From Clostridiales bacterium (lineage in GTDB: Bacteria; Bacillota; Clostridia; Christensenellales; CAG-917): DNA of 7,271 nucleotides. Below, piece by piece: positions 1 through 6,233 of this stretch (the first letter of the stretch is position 1; every line of letters starts with the position of its first letter). The notes beneath the pieces were generated by a model that worked only from the letters and a program-made list of their open reading frames with translations, was not told the origin of the DNA and ran no database searches. Made by a program: the position numbers and the translations under genes. The stretch is from contig JAAZIO010000182.1 of assembly GCA_012800805.1 (NCBI GenBank), positions 1 through 7,271 of the forward strand. The letters run 5' to 3'.

Positions 1-1151
1 TCAAAGCGCTTGGGGATAAACTCGATTCTGCCAGACTTTACGGCTTTTATCGCAGGTTCGGCAAGCGGCTTCATCTTGACAAACCACTGCTTTGAAACGA
101 TAGGCTCAACGGTTTCCCTGCAGCGATAGCAAGTTCCCACGTTGTGCTTGTGCGGCTCGATTTTCTCAAGCAGTCCAAGCTCTTTCATCTCCTCCACTAT
201 GCGCTTTCTTGCCTCATAGCGGTCAAGCCCCTGATACTTGCCTGCATTTTCGTTCATGACAGCGCCGTCATCCATAACCCTGATTACCTCAAGGTTGTGG
301 CGAAGTCCCACTTCAAAGTCGTTGGGGTCGTGAGCGGGCGTAATCTTTACCGCGCCCGTTCCAAACCCAAGCTCGACATAGTCGTCGCCGATTATGGGTA
401 TTTCACGTTTCATGATGGGAAGAATTACGCTCTTTCCAATATATCCGCTAAGCTTTTCGTCTTTGGGATTGACCGCAACCGCCGTATCGCCAAGCATTGT
501 TTCGGGACGGGTGGTCGCAACCGTTATGTAGCCGCTTCCGTCTTTTAACGGATAGCGCAGATACCATAGATAAGAGGACTGTTCTTCGTATTCAACTTCA
601 GCGTCCGACAGCGCGGTTCTGCATGAAGGGCACCAGTTGATTATTTTATCCCCTCTGTAGATAAGTCCTTTTTCGTAGTAATGGATAAATGCGTCGACAA
701 CCGCGGCTGACAGGTTTTCGTCCATCGTGAACGCCTCTTTGGACCAGTCGCATGAAGTGCCGAGCCTTTTAAGCTGTTCAACTATTCTACCGCCGTATTG
801 CTCTTTCCATTTCCAGGCGCGCTCCAAAAAGCCGTCTCTTCCTATGTCCTGCTTTGTGACGCCGTCATCTTTCATCTGCTCGACTATCTTGACTTCCGTC
901 GCGATTGAAGCGTGGTCGGTGCCGGGAACCCAAAGCGCTTCATAGCCGTCCATTCTTTTGAAGCGTATGATGATATCTTGCAGCGTGTTGTTCAGCGCAT
1001 GTCCCATGTGAAGCTGCCCTGTGATGTTGGGCGGGGGCATGACTATCGTAAACGGTTCTTTTTCGGAATTAGGCGTTGCCTTAAAATATCCGTTTTGAAC
1101 CCAAAAATCGTAAATTAGTTTCTCAAACTTCGGATTGTAAACTTTGTCCAT
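1..1151 (-). CDS. valS: Valyl-tRNA synthetase, N-terminal part (3' end beyond the left edge)
   Basis: This enzyme charges tRNA-Val with valine in the cytoplasm, and also hydrolyses mischarged threonyl-tRNA. The reading frame is open from the ATG at 1149-1151 to the window edge: 383 codons of a protein that is usually about 880 residues. Visible landmarks are the class I HIGH-type motif HMGH at residues 48-51 (after PPPNITGQL), a first CxxC pair at C174/C177, the editing-domain motif [13 protein letters not shown] at about 213-225, the editing segment TPAHDPNDF at 271-279, and a second CxxC pair at C341/C344. The KMSKS loop and anticodon-binding domain lie outside the window. The start is preceded by GAGGAA (1155-1160) only 3 nt away, a tight spacing, but no other in-frame ATG, GTG or TTG lies close upstream. 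The gene follows pgsA by 63 bp with no obvious promoter and no T-box leader, so co-transcription with pgsA is inferred. Confidence 0.97.
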   Translation of the reverse strand, partial: MDKVYNPKFEKLIYDFWVQNGYFKATPNSEKEPFTIVMPPPNITGQLHMGHALNNTLQDIIIRFKRMDGYEALWVPGTDHASIATEVKIVEQMKDDGVTKQDIGRDGFLERAWKWKEQYGGRIVEQLKRLGTSCDWSKEAFTMDENLSAAVVDAFIHYYEKGLIYRGDKIINWCPSCRTALSDAEVEYEEQSSYLWYLRYPLKDGSGYITVATTRPETMLGDTAVAVNPKDEKLSGYIGKSVILPIMKREIPIIGDDYVELGFGTGAVKITPAHDPNDFEVGLRHNLEVIRVMDDGAVMNENAGKYQGLDRYEARKRIVEEMKELGLLEKIEPHKHNVGTCYRCRETVEPIVSKQWFVKMKPLAEPAIKAVKSGRIEFIPKRF

Positions 1152-1194
1152 CAGTTCCTCGATATCTATATAAAAAATATTTATCTAAATAAAT

Positions 1195-1210
1195 GCCGGC
1201 TTTCGCCGGT
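1195..1210 (-). terminator. Weak hairpin between pgsA and valS, possible attenuating terminator
   Basis: On the minus strand CCGGC and GCCGG form a 5-bp GC stem closed by a GAAA tetraloop. An outer AT-only stem (AATAAA with TTTATT, about 1189-1219) could extend it across mismatches and overlaps the pgsA stop codon. The downstream sequence is T-rich but broken by A residues, so this is at best a weak terminator. It may instead be an RNA-stabilising hairpin in a pgsA-valS transcript. Confidence 0.35.
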
Positions 1211-1214
1211 GCGT

Positions 1215-1853
1215 TTATTCTATTACAACTGCTTCTTTCTTTTCTTTTTTAAGTTCCCTTAACGCCTTGGTTATGACAAAGAGGTAATTGAAAGCCGCCG
1301 CGTAGCTTTGAGCTATGGCCACCGCAATCACCGCCCAGTCCCAGGGGGCAACGTATTTGTGGAAAAAGCAAAGGATGACGCCTGCGGAAAGAGTTGCGGA
1401 GGCAACTTTTCCAAGCATGTTTGCTTTTACCTCAAAGCCTTTTTTGGCCACAACGGGAGCGACTAAAATCATGATAAGCTCTTTAAGTGCGATGGCGATA
1501 AGAAAACCCCAGTGGAGATAATTTTCAACGCCGAGGTAGGTAAATCCGTCGGACTTTATCGCAAAGCAAAGGCAAACAACAACTGAGATGTGCATAAGCT
1601 TATCGGCAAGCGGGTCAAGCAGCATGCCGACGCCGCTGACCAGATTGTATTTTCTGGCAATCAGCCCGTCTAAAATATCGCTTGCAGCGGCAAGGACGAA
1701 TATGCCGAGAGCGATATAAATAAACGATTCGCGGTTCCAAAGGCCCGCAAGCACAGACATGACTACAAACGCGGGTATGCAGAGCATTCTGAAGTAACAA
1801 ATGATATTAGGGAGCTTTAGTAAATCTCTTTTGTCAAATTGGTTAACACCCAT
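1215..1853 (-). CDS. pgsA: CDP-diacylglycerol--glycerol-3-phosphate 3-phosphatidyltransferase (PgsA family)
   Basis: A membrane enzyme of the CDP-alcohol phosphatidyltransferase family. PgsA transfers a phosphatidyl group from CDP-diacylglycerol to glycerol-3-phosphate, the first committed step to phosphatidylglycerol and cardiolipin. The 212-residue protein carries the complete family signature D-x2-DG-x2-AR-x8-G-x3-D-x3-D, at D59, D62, G63, A66, R67, G76, D80 and D84. The N-terminal stretch LPNIICYFRMLCIPAF (14-29) is typical of PgsA. Hydrophobic helices lie at about 22-39, 44-58, 87-99, 114-133, 150-164 and 170-195. A lysine/glutamate-rich tail ends the protein. The ATG at 1853 is supported by AGGAGG at 1861-1866, 7 nt away. 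A strong promoter sits just upstream (1894-1922). The family also includes cardiolipin and phosphatidylserine synthases, so the exact acceptor alcohol is inferred from the N-terminal resemblance and the length. Confidence 0.87.
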   Translation of the reverse strand: MGVNQFDKRDLLKLPNIICYFRMLCIPAFVVMSVLAGLWNRESFIYIALGIFVLAAASDILDGLIARKYNLVSGVGMLLDPLADKLMHISVVVCLCFAIKSDGFTYLGVENYLHWGFLIAIALKELIMILVAPVVAKKGFEVKANMLGKVASATLSAGVILCFFHKYVAPWDWAVIAVAIAQSYAAAFNYLFVITKALRELKKEKKEAVVIE

Positions 1854-1873
1854 AATGTGCCCTCCTAAATTGC

Positions 1874-1890
1874 ATATCGCGGCTCGATAT
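1874..1890. promoter_or_regulatory. Perfect 6-bp inverted repeat at the pgsA transcription start
   Basis: ATATCG and CGATAT are separated by 5 nt and begin 3 nt downstream of the pgsA -10 box, so they span roughly -3 to +14 of the predicted start. The repeat could be an operator or a small 5'-leader hairpin next to the ribosome binding site. No regulator is identified. Confidence 0.3.
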
Positions 1891-1893
1891 ACA

Positions 1894-1922
1894 ATTATAA
1901 CATCTATAAATTTTCTTGTAAA
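1894..1922 (-). promoter_or_regulatory. Sigma-A-type promoter of pgsA (extended -10)
   Basis: On the minus strand TTTACA (1917-1922, 5/6 match to the consensus -35) is followed after exactly 17 nt by TATAAT (1894-1899, 6/6). TG one base before the -10 makes an extended -10 element. The predicted start is near 1887, giving a leader of about 34 nt that contains the AGGAGG site of pgsA. This is the best promoter in the window. Confidence 0.85.
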
Positions 1923-1952
1923 TATTTTGACTCAATTGGGCGCTATTTATAA

Positions 1953-2603
1953 TTAAACGAGAAGTTTTAAGACATCCAAGGGATTATTAGCTATATAATC
2001 CGCCCCCGCCTCTTCAAGCTCGGCTCTATCGCCAAACCCCCAAAGAATGCCTACGGATTTAATTCCTGCCTCTTTGGCGCCATAGATGTCGTATTTTGTG
2101 TCGCCGACCATCACCGCTTTATCAATGTCTTTTATGCCAAGACTTAAAAACACATGAGATATGACTAAGCTCTTTCTATCCCTTGTGCCATCTCCGAGAG
2201 ACGCACCGATAAAGTCAAAGTAAGGCAAAAAACCGAAGTGGTCCATGATTTTTTGCGTAAACCTTTCGGGCTTGCTGGTTGCAAGGGCGATTGTTTTACC
2301 GCTTTCTTTAAGCTTTTTAAGCATATCCATGACGCCGTCATAAACTTTGCAGTCGCACCAGCCGTCGATGTCGTATTGCGTCCTGTATTTTTTTATAAGA
2401 TTTTCAATCTCTTGCCCCTCAACGCCGAAAAACTCCTTCATGGACTGGCGAAAAGGCGGGCCAATCATTTTTCTAAGCGTGGAATACGGGGCGTCTTCTT
2501 GGTTTATCTCTTTTAAGGCAAGCTTGATGCAGCGAAGCACGCCAGCCTCGCTGTTTATCAATGTCCCGTCAAGGTCAAAAAGAATATATTTGAAATCGGG
2601 CAT
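1953..2603 (-). CDS. HAD-superfamily phosphatase, phosphoglycolate phosphatase-like (Gph/PpaX type)
   Basis: A 216-residue cytoplasmic phosphohydrolase of HAD subfamily I. Motif I is DLDGT with nucleophile D10 and acid/base D12. Motif II is the T109/S110 in ALATSKP, motif III is probably K144 in TRDRKS, and motif IV is GDTKYD with D168 and D172 for magnesium. A helical C1 cap lies between residues about 16 and 85. The sequence resembles Firmicutes proteins annotated as phosphoglycolate phosphatase, but HAD substrates cannot be read from sequence, so no gene symbol is given. The ATG at 2603 has GGAGG at 2609-2613, 5 nt away. The gene precedes pgsA by 99 bp. pgsA has its own promoter and no terminator is visible between them, so partial read-through is possible. 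The gene is divergent from mazF. Confidence 0.88.
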   Translation of the reverse strand: MPDFKYILFDLDGTLINSEAGVLRCIKLALKEINQEDAPYSTLRKMIGPPFRQSMKEFFGVEGQEIENLIKKYRTQYDIDGWCDCKVYDGVMDMLKKLKESGKTIALATSKPERFTQKIMDHFGFLPYFDFIGASLGDGTRDRKSLVISHVFLSLGIKDIDKAVMVGDTKYDIYGAKEAGIKSVGILWGFGDRAELEEAGADYIANNPLDVLKLLV

Positions 2604-2626
2604 TTTTTCCTCCGTTAATTATTAGT

Positions 2627-2656
2627 ATTTTAGCCTATGTCAAGGCTTTTAGGCAA
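2627..2656 (-). promoter_or_regulatory. Candidate promoter of the HAD phosphatase gene
   Basis: On the minus strand TTGCCT (2651-2656, 4/6) and TAAAAT (2627-2632, 5/6) are 18 nt apart, placing the start near 2620 and leaving the GGAGG site in the leader. A closer-to-consensus TTGACA at 2638-2643 also lies here, but its matching -10 position is poor and its transcript would begin at or inside the ribosome binding site, so the first pairing is preferred. Confidence 0.45.
2632..2647. promoter_or_regulatory. Inverted repeat between the -35 and -10 of the HAD gene promoter
   Basis: AGCCT and AGGCT form a perfect 5-bp inverted repeat around a 6-nt centre (ATGTCA), starting at the -10 box and filling most of the spacer. 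The position suits a repressor site, but the repeat is short and could be chance. Confidence 0.22.
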
Positions 2657-2821
2657 CCAAAGGCATTCACAAAAAAAATATTTTCCTCATAAAGATAAAT
2701 AGTTTAATATGTTCTCTTTTAAAAAAATTTGTTTAAACACTGTATAGAGCTTTTTCGTTTAAGCAAATAATAAATATGTAAACTTCGGGGGCGCTACATA
2801 AAAAACATAACGGGAGACAGT

Positions 2822-3169
2822 ATGGTCAAACGCGGAGATTTATATTATGCCGATTTAAGCCCCGTAGTCGGTAGTGAGCAAGGGGGCATTCGTCCCGTAC
2901 TTATCATACAAAACGATATTGGTAACAAATACAGCCCTACCATTATCGCCGCGGCAATTACTTCGCAGCTTTCAAAGGCAAGGCTGCCCACGCATATTAC
3001 CCTGCCTGCGGAAAAGTACGGACTGCCCAAAGACTCGGTGGTGCTTCTTGAACAAATAAGGACTATTGACAAAAAACGCCTTAAGGAAAAAATCGGAGAG
3101 CTTCCGCCCTCCGTGATGAACCAGGTCAACGAAGCTCTTTTGATTTCACTTGGATTCTACACGACATAA
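2822..3169 (+). CDS. mazF: MazF/EndoA-family endoribonuclease toxin
   Basis: A 115-residue PemK/MazF-type sequence-specific mRNA interferase that cleaves single-stranded RNA. In related bacteria it is held inactive by a small MazE-type antitoxin. The sequence follows Bacillus subtilis EndoA (NdoA) nearly end to end: the N-terminal [20 protein letters not shown] (residues 3-22), RPVLIIQND (24-32), LPTHI (55-59) and [14 protein letters not shown] (73-86). R24 and T47 correspond to the catalytic R25 and T48 of the Bacillus enzyme, so it looks active. The ATG at 2822 has GGAG at 2813-2816, 5 nt away. It is a single-gene unit on the plus strand, flanked by divergent and convergent neighbours and ending in a strong terminator whose stem begins at the stop codon. 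No antitoxin gene is adjacent, unlike the ndoAI-ndoA pair of Bacillus. Confidence 0.95.
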   Translation: MVKRGDLYYADLSPVVGSEQGGIRPVLIIQNDIGNKYSPTIIAAAITSQLSKARLPTHITLPAEKYGLPKDSVVLLEQIRTIDKKRLKEKIGELPPSVMNQVNEALLISLGFYTT

Positions 3170-3195
3170 AAAACGCCCCTTTTTGGGGCGTTTTT
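3169..3195. terminator. Strong bidirectional Rho-independent terminator after mazF
   Basis: An 11-bp perfect inverted repeat (AAAAACGCCCC / GGGGCGTTTTT) encloses a 5-nt T loop. The 6-bp GC core is followed by at least five T residues on either strand. It begins at the mazF stop codon, and on the minus strand it can also stop transcripts coming from the his operon. Confidence 0.95.
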
Positions 3196-3285
3196 ACATA
3201 ATGCTTATTTAAATCAAAATGCTAAATATAATTTTTATTTTTATAAACATATTGCTATACCTTATAAAAGTCAATTACCCAAATA

Positions 3286-3297
3286 TAGCCACGATTA
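3286..3297. repeat. 12-bp direct repeat, copy 1 (TAGCCACGATTA)
   Basis: Identical to the copy at 3373-3384, with starts 87 bp apart. On the minus strand each copy (TAATCGTGGCTA) is followed by a TTGACTTTT box, after about 50 nt for the copy at 3373 and 11 nt for this one, suggesting a loosely duplicated unit. Confidence 0.5.
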
Positions 3298-3322
3298 GAT
3301 ATTTCTAATAAACAAAAGTCAA
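3294..3322 (-). promoter_or_regulatory. Promoter-like boxes in the convergent gap (possible small RNA)
   Basis: On the minus strand TTGACT (3317-3322, 5/6) and TCTAAT (3294-3299, 5/6) have the ideal 17-nt spacing. A start near 3287 would give a transcript of about 120 nt ending at the bidirectional terminator. A second, weaker pair (TTGACT 3269-3274, TATGTT 3246-3251) lies downstream. The region is very AT-rich, so chance matches are likely. Confidence 0.25.
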
Positions 3323-3372
3323 CCTTAATATAATACGATAGATTATTCGATACCAATAAACTATCCTGTAAT

Positions 3373-3384
3373 TAGCCACGATTA
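3373..3384. repeat. 12-bp direct repeat, copy 2 (TAGCCACGATTA)
   Basis: Exact second copy of the repeat at 3286-3297, in the same orientation, in the his/mazF convergent gap. No function is known to me. Confidence 0.5.
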
Positions 3385-3408
3385 ATATATAACGATACCT
3401 TTCATTTG

Positions 3409-3440
3409 AAAAAATCAAGCGTTATGACTATTGACTTGAT
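3409..3440 (-). terminator. Low-GC terminator-like hairpin downstream of the his operon
   Basis: On the minus strand ATCAAG pairs with CTTGAT across a 15-nt loop and runs straight into a T6 tract. The stem is short and has only two GC pairs, so efficiency would be modest. It lies about 35-65 nt past the hisIE stop codon. Confidence 0.35.
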
Positions 3441-3454
3441 ATATTAGTTAACCT

Positions 3455-3477
3455 AACCGCGTTTTATAAAAACGGTT
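3455..3477 (-). terminator. Hairpin at the hisIE stop codon
   Basis: AACCGTTTT can pair with AAAAC..GGTT around a TAT loop, with a 2-nt bulge. The 5' arm begins inside the hisIE stop codon. It lacks a T tract on the minus strand, so it may protect the 3' end of the mRNA rather than terminate transcription. Confidence 0.3.
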
Positions 3478-4123
3478 ATTTCATTTTTTGCTGTTTTACT
3501 TTTTTATCAATAACATGCCTTGAAGCAAGCTCCTTTAAGATGTCCGCGGGGGAAATGCCCATTTCAATCATTAAAACCAAAATGTGATAGGTTAAGTCGG
3601 CTATTTCAAAAATGGTTTCCGCTTTGTCTCCGCCCTTTCCGCCTATTATAACCTCGGTGCACTCCTCGCCAACCTTCTTTAGAATTTTGTCAATGCCCTC
3701 TTTAAAAAGGTATGAGGTGTAAGAGCCTTCTTTCATTTCCACTTTTCTTCCGACAAGCTCTTCATATAAGGCGTTAATCGAAAAGCTCTTTATTGTGTCG
3801 CTGATATAAAGGTAATCGGAAAAACAGCTTTCGGTGCCAAGGTGGCATGCGGGGCCGTCTTTTGACACCAACACAACAAGAGCGTCACCGTCGCAGTCCA
3901 CTTTGATTGCGGCTATATGCTGATAATTGCCCGAGGTTTCGCCCTTTCTCCAAAGCTGTTTTCTTGACCTGCTGTAAAAACAGGTTTTGCCCTCGCTCAT
4001 GCTGATTTCAAGGCTTTCGCGGTTCATGTAGGCAACCGTCAAAACCTCGTTTGTGTAAAGGTCTTGCACCACAGCGGGGATTAATCCGTTTTCATCAAAC
4101 TTAATATCTTCTATCGTTTTCAT
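3476..4123 (-). CDS. hisIE: Bifunctional phosphoribosyl-AMP cyclohydrolase / phosphoribosyl-ATP pyrophosphatase
   Basis: This fused enzyme performs steps 2 and 3 of histidine synthesis: pyrophosphate removal from phosphoribosyl-ATP and opening of the purine ring of phosphoribosyl-AMP. The HisI domain covers about residues 1-110, with the motif SRSRKQLWRKGETSGN (51-66), the metal-binding D76-C77-D78-x-D80 and the cysteines C93 and C100 (PACHLGTESCF). The HisE domain covers about 117-210, with GEECTEVI (152-159) and the E169, E173, D176 helix face expected of the MazG-like fold. Total length, 215 residues, fits the known HisIE fusions. The ATG at 4123 is preceded by AGGTGGAG close by. It is the last gene of the operon, 19 bp after hisF, and converges on mazF. 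Confidence 0.97.
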   Translation of the reverse strand: MKTIEDIKFDENGLIPAVVQDLYTNEVLTVAYMNRESLEISMSEGKTCFYSRSRKQLWRKGETSGNYQHIAAIKVDCDGDALVVLVSKDGPACHLGTESCFSDYLYISDTIKSFSINALYEELVGRKVEMKEGSYTSYLFKEGIDKILKKVGEECTEVIIGGKGGDKAETIFEIADLTYHILVLMIEMGISPADILKELASRHVIDKKVKQQKMK

Positions 4124-4142
4124 TCTCCACCTATGTATTTAA

Positions 4143-4901
4143 TTATAATCTTACCTCAATCTGATTTTTCCTAAGCTCTTTTTTAAGATCTAAGATATCC
4201 ACTTCACCAAAGTGGAATATCGACGCGGCAAGCCCTGCGTCAACTTTAGGAACATTTTTGAACAATTCCACAAAATGCTCGATATTACCCGCTCCGCCGG
4301 AAGCGATGACGGGGATGTTTACCGCCTCACATATAGCAGACAGCATTTCAAGGTCAAAGCCTTTCTTTACGCCGTCGGTGTCTATGCTGTTCAATACTAT
4401 CTCGCCTGCGCCCTCGCTTTCTCCTCGTTTTGCCCATTCTATTGCGTCAATGCCCGTGTATTCCCTGCCGCCTTTTTTAAACACCATAAACTTGCCGTCA
4501 ACTCGCTTTACATCCATCGATAGCACAACGCACTGGTCGCCGTATCTTTTTGCGGCCTCACCAATAAGACGGGGGTTATCTATTGCGCCCGTGTTTACGC
4601 TAACTTTATCGGCGCCGCACTTAAGCACCCTGTCAAAATCCTCTACCGTTGATATCCCGCCGCCGACAGTAAGGGGAATAAAAATGCTCTCCGCAACTTT
4701 TTTCAGTATGTCGGTAAACAGCCTTCTTCCCTCAAACGACGCCGTGATGTCGTAAAACACCAGCTCGTCCGCGCCCGAATCGCTGTATCGCTTTGCAAGC
4801 GCGACGGGGTTTTCAACGTCTTTTACATTTAAAAAATTGACGCCTTTTACAACTCTGCCATCTCTTATGTCAAGGCACGGTATTATTCTTTTAGCAAGCA
4901 T
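4143..4901 (-). CDS. hisF: Imidazole glycerol phosphate synthase, cyclase subunit
   Basis: HisF uses ammonia delivered by HisH to convert PRFAR into imidazole glycerol phosphate and AICAR, which feeds purine synthesis. The 252-residue (beta/alpha)8 barrel is full length. The catalytic aspartates are D11 (in [13 protein letters not shown]) and D130 (in LSMDVKR). Phosphate-binding segments are visible at VGGGI (79-83), SVNTGA (101-106), the DTDG loop (174-177) and ASGGAG (200-205). The hisA stop codon abuts this start directly as TGAATG, and GGAGG at 4907-4911 lies inside the end of hisA, so translation of the two is probably coupled. HisA is its paralogue, but the N-terminal [20 protein letters not shown] is diagnostic for HisF. 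Confidence 0.98.
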   Translation of the reverse strand: MLAKRIIPCLDIRDGRVVKGVNFLNVKDVENPVALAKRYSDSGADELVFYDITASFEGRRLFTDILKKVAESIFIPLTVGGGISTVEDFDRVLKCGADKVSVNTGAIDNPRLIGEAAKRYGDQCVVLSMDVKRVDGKFMVFKKGGREYTGIDAIEWAKRGESEGAGEIVLNSIDTDGVKKGFDLEMLSAICEAVNIPVIASGGAGNIEHFVELFKNVPKVDAGLAASIFHFGEVDILDLKKELRKNQIEVRL

Positions 4902-5615
4902 TCAATCCTCCAGCGCAAGGGCGTCTTTAAGGCTAAGTTTCTTTTCATAAAGAGCCTTGCCCAGTATTACCGCATAAACGCCAATATCTTTTAGTTTTTT
5001 TATTTCATCTATAAAAGTCACCCCGCCCGACGCGGTTACTTTAAGCCCTTTGATTTCACCGAGCTTTTTGTAAATTTCAATGTTTGTGCCAGACAGCGTC
5101 CCGTCTTTTGAAATATCTGTGTAAATGACATTCTCGATGCCTGCGTCATACACCCTTTTTGAGAACTCTAGAGAATCGATATCGGTAACTTCTTTCCAGC
5201 CTCCGACGCATACCTTTTGGTTTAGGGCGTCTACTCCCACAGCAAGGTTAGCGCCATATTTTTTACCCATGCTTTCGGTGAACTTAAAGTCTTTAACCGC
5301 CACGGTTCCCAAAATCACTCTCTTTACGCCCGCTTCAAGGTATTTTACAATCCTTTCTTCATTTCTGACTCCGCCGCCGATTTCCACAAACAGGCCGCTT
5401 TTTTCGGCAATCTCTTTGACCACTTCAAAATTGGGGGAAGTTCCGTCCTTTGCACCGTCAAGGTCGACCACATGAAGATGGGTCGCGCCCGCCGCCTTAA
5501 ACTCATAAGCGATGTCAAGAGGTGAGCTTGAATATTGAGTAACTTTATCGTAATCGCCTTTATATAGCCTTACCACCTTTTTGCCGATAAGGTCAATTGC
5601 GGGAAAAATCTTCAT
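4902..5615 (-). CDS. hisA: Phosphoribosylformimino-AICAR ribotide isomerase (ProFAR isomerase)
   Basis: HisA carries out the Amadori rearrangement of ProFAR to PRFAR, the substrate of HisH/HisF. The 237-residue (beta/alpha)8 barrel shows the general-base aspartate D8 in [14 protein letters not shown] and the general-acid aspartate D129 in VGVDA. It also has the VVDLDGA strand (49-55), the phosphate-binding EIGGGVR (78-84), [11 protein letters not shown] (166-176) and ASGGV (195-199). The length is normal. The ATG at 5615 has AGGAGG at 5621-5626, 5 nt away; this site overlaps the hisH stop codon, and the intergenic gap is only 9 bp. The downstream gene hisF starts on the base after its stop codon. 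Confidence 0.98.
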   Translation of the reverse strand: MKIFPAIDLIGKKVVRLYKGDYDKVTQYSSSPLDIAYEFKAAGATHLHVVDLDGAKDGTSPNFEVVKEIAEKSGLFVEIGGGVRNEERIVKYLEAGVKRVILGTVAVKDFKFTESMGKKYGANLAVGVDALNQKVCVGGWKEVTDIDSLEFSKRVYDAGIENVIYTDISKDGTLSGTNIEIYKKLGEIKGLKVTASGGVTFIDEIKKLKDIGVYAVILGKALYEKKLSLKDALALED

Positions 5616-5624
5616 TTTAGCCTC

Positions 5625-6233
5625 CTATTTTATCTCCGAAAAAGCTTTGAGTATCCTAAGCCCCACAATGCCGCTCTTTTCGGGGTGAAACTGCGTCCCG
5701 AAAACATTTCCGCTTTCAACCGACGCCGTAACGTCTATGCCGTAAAAGGAAGTTGCGGAAATATTGTCCCTTTGGCAATCGGCGTAAAACGAGTGGACAA
5801 AATAAACATACTCGCCCCCGCTTACATACTTATATAGCCTGCTTTCAAAATTCATATCAAGGCTGTTCCAGCCCATGTGGGGAATTTTAAGACTCGTGAT
5901 TCTACCGCTTAAGGGAACAACGCTGCCTTTAATCAAAGCAAGCCCCGTATGCTCGCCGTATTCAAAGCTTTTTTCAAAGAGCATTTGCATCCCAAGGCAA
6001 ATGCCAAGAAGCGGTTTTCCCTCTTTTGCCTCTCTTATTACGACCTTGTCAAGACCGGTTTCTTTGAGCTTGTCTCTTGCGTCCTTAAATGCTCCCACAC
6101 CTGGCAGTATGATTTTATCCGCCTTTTCTATGGTTTCTTTGTCTTTTGCGATAACCGTGTCCAGCGAGAGGCTCTTTAGCGAGCTGTATAATGAAAAAAG
6201 GTTTCCTACACCGTAGTCTACTATAGCTATCAT
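5625..6233 (-). CDS. hisH: Imidazole glycerol phosphate synthase, glutamine amidotransferase subunit
   Basis: HisH is a class I (triad) glutaminase that hydrolyses glutamine and channels ammonia to HisF. The 202-residue protein has the nucleophile C79 in GICLGMQ, and the other triad members H183 and E185 in QFHPEKSG. Other family hallmarks are the N-terminal IAIVDYGVGNLFS (2-14), the oxyanion-region LPGVGAF (43-49), and PHMGWN (118-123). The start codon overlaps the hisB stop codon by ATGA, a 4-bp overlap implying coupled translation. A weak AAGGA lies about 5 nt upstream in hisB. It lies next to hisA and two genes from hisF, its physical partner. Confidence 0.98.
   Translation of the reverse strand: MIAIVDYGVGNLFSLYSSLKSLSLDTVIAKDKETIEKADKIILPGVGAFKDARDKLKETGLDKVVIREAKEGKPLLGICLGMQMLFEKSFEYGEHTGLALIKGSVVPLSGRITSLKIPHMGWNSLDMNFESRLYKYVSGGEYVYFVHSFYADCQRDNISATSFYGIDVTASVESGNVFGTQFHPEKSGIVGLRILKAFSEIK

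Larger units (their letters stand above)
2604..2821. other. Divergent intergenic region between the HAD gene and mazF
   Basis: These 218 AT-rich bases must hold the mazF promoter and the HAD gene promoter. There is no clear consensus promoter for mazF. The best I can see on the plus strand is a weak TTAAAA / TATAGA pair at about 2718-2747. No reading frame resembling a MazE/EndoAI antitoxin is present: the only plus-strand ATG frames are about 21 and 11 codons long and lack ribosome binding sites. Confidence 0.6.
3196..3475. other. AT-rich gap between convergent mazF and hisIE
   Basis: No credible protein gene is visible in these 280 bases. They hold the his operon 3' trailer, two copies of a 12-bp repeat, two copies of AAAAGTCAA, two copies of CGATACC, a 6-bp stem ATTAGA/TCTAAT at 3294-3309, and promoter-like boxes on the minus strand. 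Any minus-strand transcript through here would be stopped by the terminator at 3169-3195. Confidence 0.6.

Noticed and set aside
144..548. 134-codon plus-strand open frame across the start of the window
   Set aside because: It is the antisense shadow of valS, whose minus-strand product is unmistakable over the same bases.
1154..1214. T-box or other riboswitch upstream of valS
   Set aside because: The gap is only 63 bp, with no room for the specifier stem, and no T-box consensus sequence is visible.
2635..2703. Short plus-strand frame of about 21 codons upstream of mazF, considered as a possible antitoxin
   Set aside because: It has no ribosome binding site, overlaps the HAD promoter region, is far too short, and does not resemble MazE or EndoAI.
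3219..3308. 29-codon hydrophobic plus-strand frame beginning MLNIIFIFINILLYL, reminiscent of a small type I toxin
   Set aside because: There is no ribosome binding site before the ATG, the composition is what AT-rich DNA gives by chance, and it lies directly behind a strong terminator with no promoter of its own.
3196..3475. CRISPR array or mobile-element remnant suggested by the repeats
   Set aside because: The repeats are only 7-12 bp, irregularly spaced, with two copies each. There are no terminal inverted repeats and no transposase fragment.
4258..4755. 165-codon plus-strand frame inside hisF
   Set aside because: It is an antisense shadow of hisF with a serine/proline-rich composition typical of reversed coding sequence and no ribosome binding site.
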